From Thermoleophilia bacterium (GTDB taxonomy: Bacteria; Actinomycetota; Thermoleophilia; Gaiellales; Gaiellaceae), in contig JACVSB010000098.1 of the NCBI GenBank assembly GCA_014534155.1, positions 1 through 6,535 on the forward strand: a stretch of DNA of 6,535 bases. The letters run 5' to 3'. Positions 5,152-6,535 of the stretch are shown one piece after another. A program made the position numbers and the translations under genes. The notes beneath the pieces are model-generated. The model saw only the letters and a program-made list of their open reading frames with translations, was not told where the DNA came from and ran no database searches. The first letter of the stretch is position 1. The number at the start of each line of letters is the position of its first letter.

Positions 5152-5600
5152 CGCGCACGGCCGCGCTGCTCGCGGCCGCGCTGCTCGCGGGCGGCTGCTC
5201 GCTCGGCGGCGGCGGGAGCGGCGAGGCGCTCTCGAAGAGCGAGTACCGCGCACGGGCCGACGGCATCTGCGCCGAGTACGAGCGGCGCCTAGATGCGCTG
5301 CCGAGACCGGGCTCGATCGCCGACCTGGCACCGCTGGCTCGCAAGGCCCTTCCGATCGCGCGCGAGGGCGTCCGGAAGCTACGGGAGCTTCGCCCGCCGG
5401 CCGAGCTCGCGCCCGGCGTTCGCCGCTGGCTCGCCCGAAACGACGCGAACGTCGCGAATATCGAGCGACTCGGGGCCGCGGCGGCGAGCGGCGACACGAC
5501 GAGGGTCCAGGAGATCGCAAGCGCGGCCAAGGAGAACGAGCGCGAGGCCGACGCGCTCGCCCGCTCGCTAGGCCTGCACGCATGCGCGCAGGAGAGCTAG
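5148..5600 (+). CDS. Small predicted lipoprotein of unknown function, 150 aa
   Basis: I do not recognise a named family. It has a lipoprotein signal peptide: MTRT, a hydrophobic AALLA-AALLA core, and an LAGGC lipobox with Cys17 as the lipidated residue, followed by a Gly-rich linker (SLGGGGSGE). The mature part is mostly helical and charged: SKSEYRARADGICAEYERR near residues 27-45 and an ending [10 protein letters not shown]. The cysteines in those two places could form a disulfide outside the membrane. Similar short lipoproteins or secreted proteins with an N-terminal EYxxxADxIC segment are, to my knowledge, frequent in Actinobacteria. The start is GTG 5148, overlapping the XRE stop (GTGA); the longer frame upstream overlaps XRE and lacks a signal peptide at its N terminus. 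It is the last gene of the paa operon, and its stop lies in the CTAG shared with paaG. Confidence 0.82.
   Translation: MTRTAALLAAALLAGGCSLGGGGSGEALSKSEYRARADGICAEYERRLDALPRPGSIADLAPLARKALPIAREGVRKLRELRPPAELAPGVRRWLARNDANVANIERLGAAAASGDTTRVQEIASAAKENEREADALARSLGLHACAQES
5160..5189 (+). repeat. 15-bp perfect tandem duplication in the signal peptide
   Basis: GCCGCGCTGCTCGCG occurs twice in a row (5160-5174 and 5175-5189). Each copy encodes AALLA, so the hydrophobic core of the lipoprotein signal peptide is made of two identical units in frame. Confidence 0.9.
5597..5600. other. Shared CTAG holding the stop codons of two convergent genes
   Basis: The lipoprotein stops with TAG at 5598-5600 on the plus strand, and the isomerase stops with TAG at 5599-5597 on the minus strand. 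Both lie in one palindromic CTAG. There is no intergenic space and no hairpin-plus-T-run terminator nearby, so the transcripts must read into each other or end by factor-dependent termination. Confidence 0.9.
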
Positions 5601-6382
5601 CGGCCGCGAAAGTCCGGAGGGCGCTTCTCGAGGAAGGCCGCGACGCCCTCGCGAAAGTCGTCGGTTCCCGCGGCGGCCGCCTGGAGCTGCGCCTCCCACT
5701 CGAGCTGTTCCTCGAGCGTCGCGGAGGCCGCGCGCGCGAGCAGCCGCTTCGTCATCCCGACGGCGCGGGTCGGCATGGCGGCGAGCGAGGCGGCGACCTC
5801 CGCGGCGCGATCGCCCAGCCCGTCCGCCTCCACGAGCTCGCCTGCGAGCCCCCACGCAAGCGCCTCTTGCGCCGGGAGGCGCCGCCCGGAGCTGAGCCAC
5901 TCGAATGCCCGCGCGTACCCGAGCAGGCGGGTGACGAAGAACGAGGCGCCCGAATCGGGGACGAGTCCGACGTTTACGAATGCCGGCACGAACGTCGCCT
6001 CCTCGGAGGCGATTCGCAGGTCGCAGGCGCACGCGAGCGAGAGGCCGGCGCCGGCCGCCGCCCCGTTGACGGCGGCGAGCACCGGCTTCTCGAGCGTGTG
6101 CAGCGCGAGGACGTTCGGGTGGTAGCTCGCGCGCAGCCGGCCGCCGACGTCGCCGGCCGCCTCACGGAACTCGCGCAGGTCCTGGCCGACGCAGAAGCCG
6201 CGGCCCGCGCCGGTGACGACAACCGCGCGCACCTCGCGGTCCCGGGCCTCCCTGAGAGCGGCTCCCAGGGCCTCCTGCATCGCGCCGTTCAAGGCGTTCA
6301 GGACCTCGGGGCGGTTGAGCGTGATCGTGAGCACGGCGCCGCTTCGCGTCGTCAGGACTTCCCCTCCGGTGAGGCTCGTCAA
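5597..6382 (-). CDS. paaG: PaaG-type 1,2-epoxyphenylacetyl-CoA isomerase (crotonase superfamily)
   Basis: Crotonase-fold enzyme of 261 aa, against 262 in E. coli PaaG. It is expected to convert the ring 1,2-epoxide made by PaaABC into the oxepin-CoA that is later opened by PaaZ. GFCVGQDL (residues 62-69) and AAGAG (109-113) form the oxyanion-hole regions. [11 protein letters not shown] (137-147) carries Asp143, the PaaG-type catalytic aspartate where hydratases have glutamate, which supports isomerase over hydratase. The C-terminal [19 protein letters not shown] is PaaG-like. The start is TTG 6382-6380, overlapping the upstream hydratase stop (TTGA); GAGGG precedes it and no better start lies before the first strand. 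It is transcribed with the hydratase, convergent to the paaA operon. A general enoyl-CoA isomerase/hydratase role is the main alternative. Confidence 0.87.
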   Translation of the reverse strand: MTSLTGGEVLTTRSGAVLTITLNRPEVLNALNGAMQEALGAALREARDREVRAVVVTGAGRGFCVGQDLREFREAAGDVGGRLRASYHPNVLALHTLEKPVLAAVNGAAAGAGLSLACACDLRIASEEATFVPAFVNVGLVPDSGASFFVTRLLGYARAFEWLSSGRRLPAQEALAWGLAGELVEADGLGDRAAEVAASLAAMPTRAVGMTKRLLARAASATLEEQLEWEAQLQAAAAGTDDFREGVAAFLEKRPPDFRGR

Positions 6383-6535
6383 CGTCCCTCGAACTCCGGC
6401 CGCCGCTTCTCCGCGAACGCGGTCAGCCCCTCCCGAGCGTCGGCGGAGGCGAACGCGAGGTAGAGGAGGCGCCGCTCGTGCTCGAGGCCGAGCTCGAGCG
6501 TTGTCTCGTACGCCCGGTTGACGGCCTCCTTGGCC
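6379..6535 (-). CDS. Enoyl-CoA hydratase, PaaF-like, C-terminal 51 aa only
   Basis: The right edge cuts this gene; only the last 51 codons and the TGA (6381-6379) are present. The readable end, with [38 protein letters not shown] and a final EGR, has the crotonase C-terminal pattern in which a helix leads to EGxxAFxEKRxPxFxG. It resembles 2,3-dehydroadipyl-CoA hydratase PaaF and other EchA proteins. Its stop overlaps the TTG start of paaG, so the two are cotranscribed. The active-site region is outside the window, so the specific function cannot be assigned. Confidence 0.85.
   Translation of the reverse strand, partial: AKEAVNRAYETTLELGLEHERRLLYLAFASADAREGLTAFAEKRRPEFEGR

Noticed and set aside
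4864..5600. XRE protein and lipoprotein as a toxin-antitoxin pair
   Set aside because: The second protein has a lipobox and a helical extracytoplasmic body with no resemblance to HigB/RelE toxins, so a toxin claim is not supported.
1..6535. CRISPR arrays, insertion sequences, tRNA or rRNA genes, riboswitches and intrinsic terminators
   Set aside because: I read both strands and saw no spaced repeats, transposase, RNA-gene signature or hairpin followed by a T run. The gaps between genes are 35 bp or less. Many GC-rich inverted repeats occur by composition alone.

Overview
The window is a gene-dense, very GC-rich stretch (roughly 70% G+C by eye) with GTG and TTG starts, many 1-26 nt overlaps and almost no intergenic DNA. 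Protein style (an actinobacterial-type lipid kinase, a Cys-pair lipoprotein, a TetR of the KstR2/PaaR type) suggests a high-GC actinobacterium, perhaps of the Thermoleophilia type. That placement is inference; there is no rRNA or other marker here.

Layout. The left third (1-2488) is a minus-strand series: a TetR repressor, then a diacylglycerol-kinase-family lipid kinase, then the E1 alpha subunit of a 2-oxoacid (probably pyruvate) dehydrogenase that runs off the left edge. A 35-bp divergent intergenic region (2489-2523) carries a near-perfect palindrome and is the only real regulatory region. The middle (2524-5600) is a plus-strand operon: paaA, paaB, paaC, paaD, then a small XRE-family DNA-binding protein and a small lipoprotein. 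The right end (5597-6535) is a convergent minus-strand pair: a paaG-type isomerase, preceded by the C-terminal end of a paaF-like enoyl-CoA hydratase. The two converging transcription units share one CTAG as their stop codons.

How they fit together. PaaABCD is the phenylacetyl-CoA 1,2-epoxidase: PaaA is the di-iron catalytic subunit, PaaC its partner, PaaB a small bridging subunit, and PaaD a MIP18-like protein with a zinc ribbon that is probably needed for metal-cofactor maturation. PaaG then isomerises the epoxide to the oxepin, and a PaaF-like hydratase acts later in the beta-oxidation-like steps. The usual reductase PaaE, ring hydrolase PaaZ, ligase PaaK and thiolase PaaJ are not in the window. 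The TetR protein and the palindrome between it and paaA look like a PaaR-type repressor and its operator, controlling both directions.

Most notable points: PaaC keeps all six di-iron ligand positions with spacing almost identical to PaaA, although the E. coli PaaC is regarded as a non-catalytic subunit without metal; the TetR gene has no ordinary start codon in frame; and an XRE regulator plus a lipoprotein take the place where paaE usually sits. I see no CRISPR array, insertion sequence, tRNA, rRNA or obvious new defence system.
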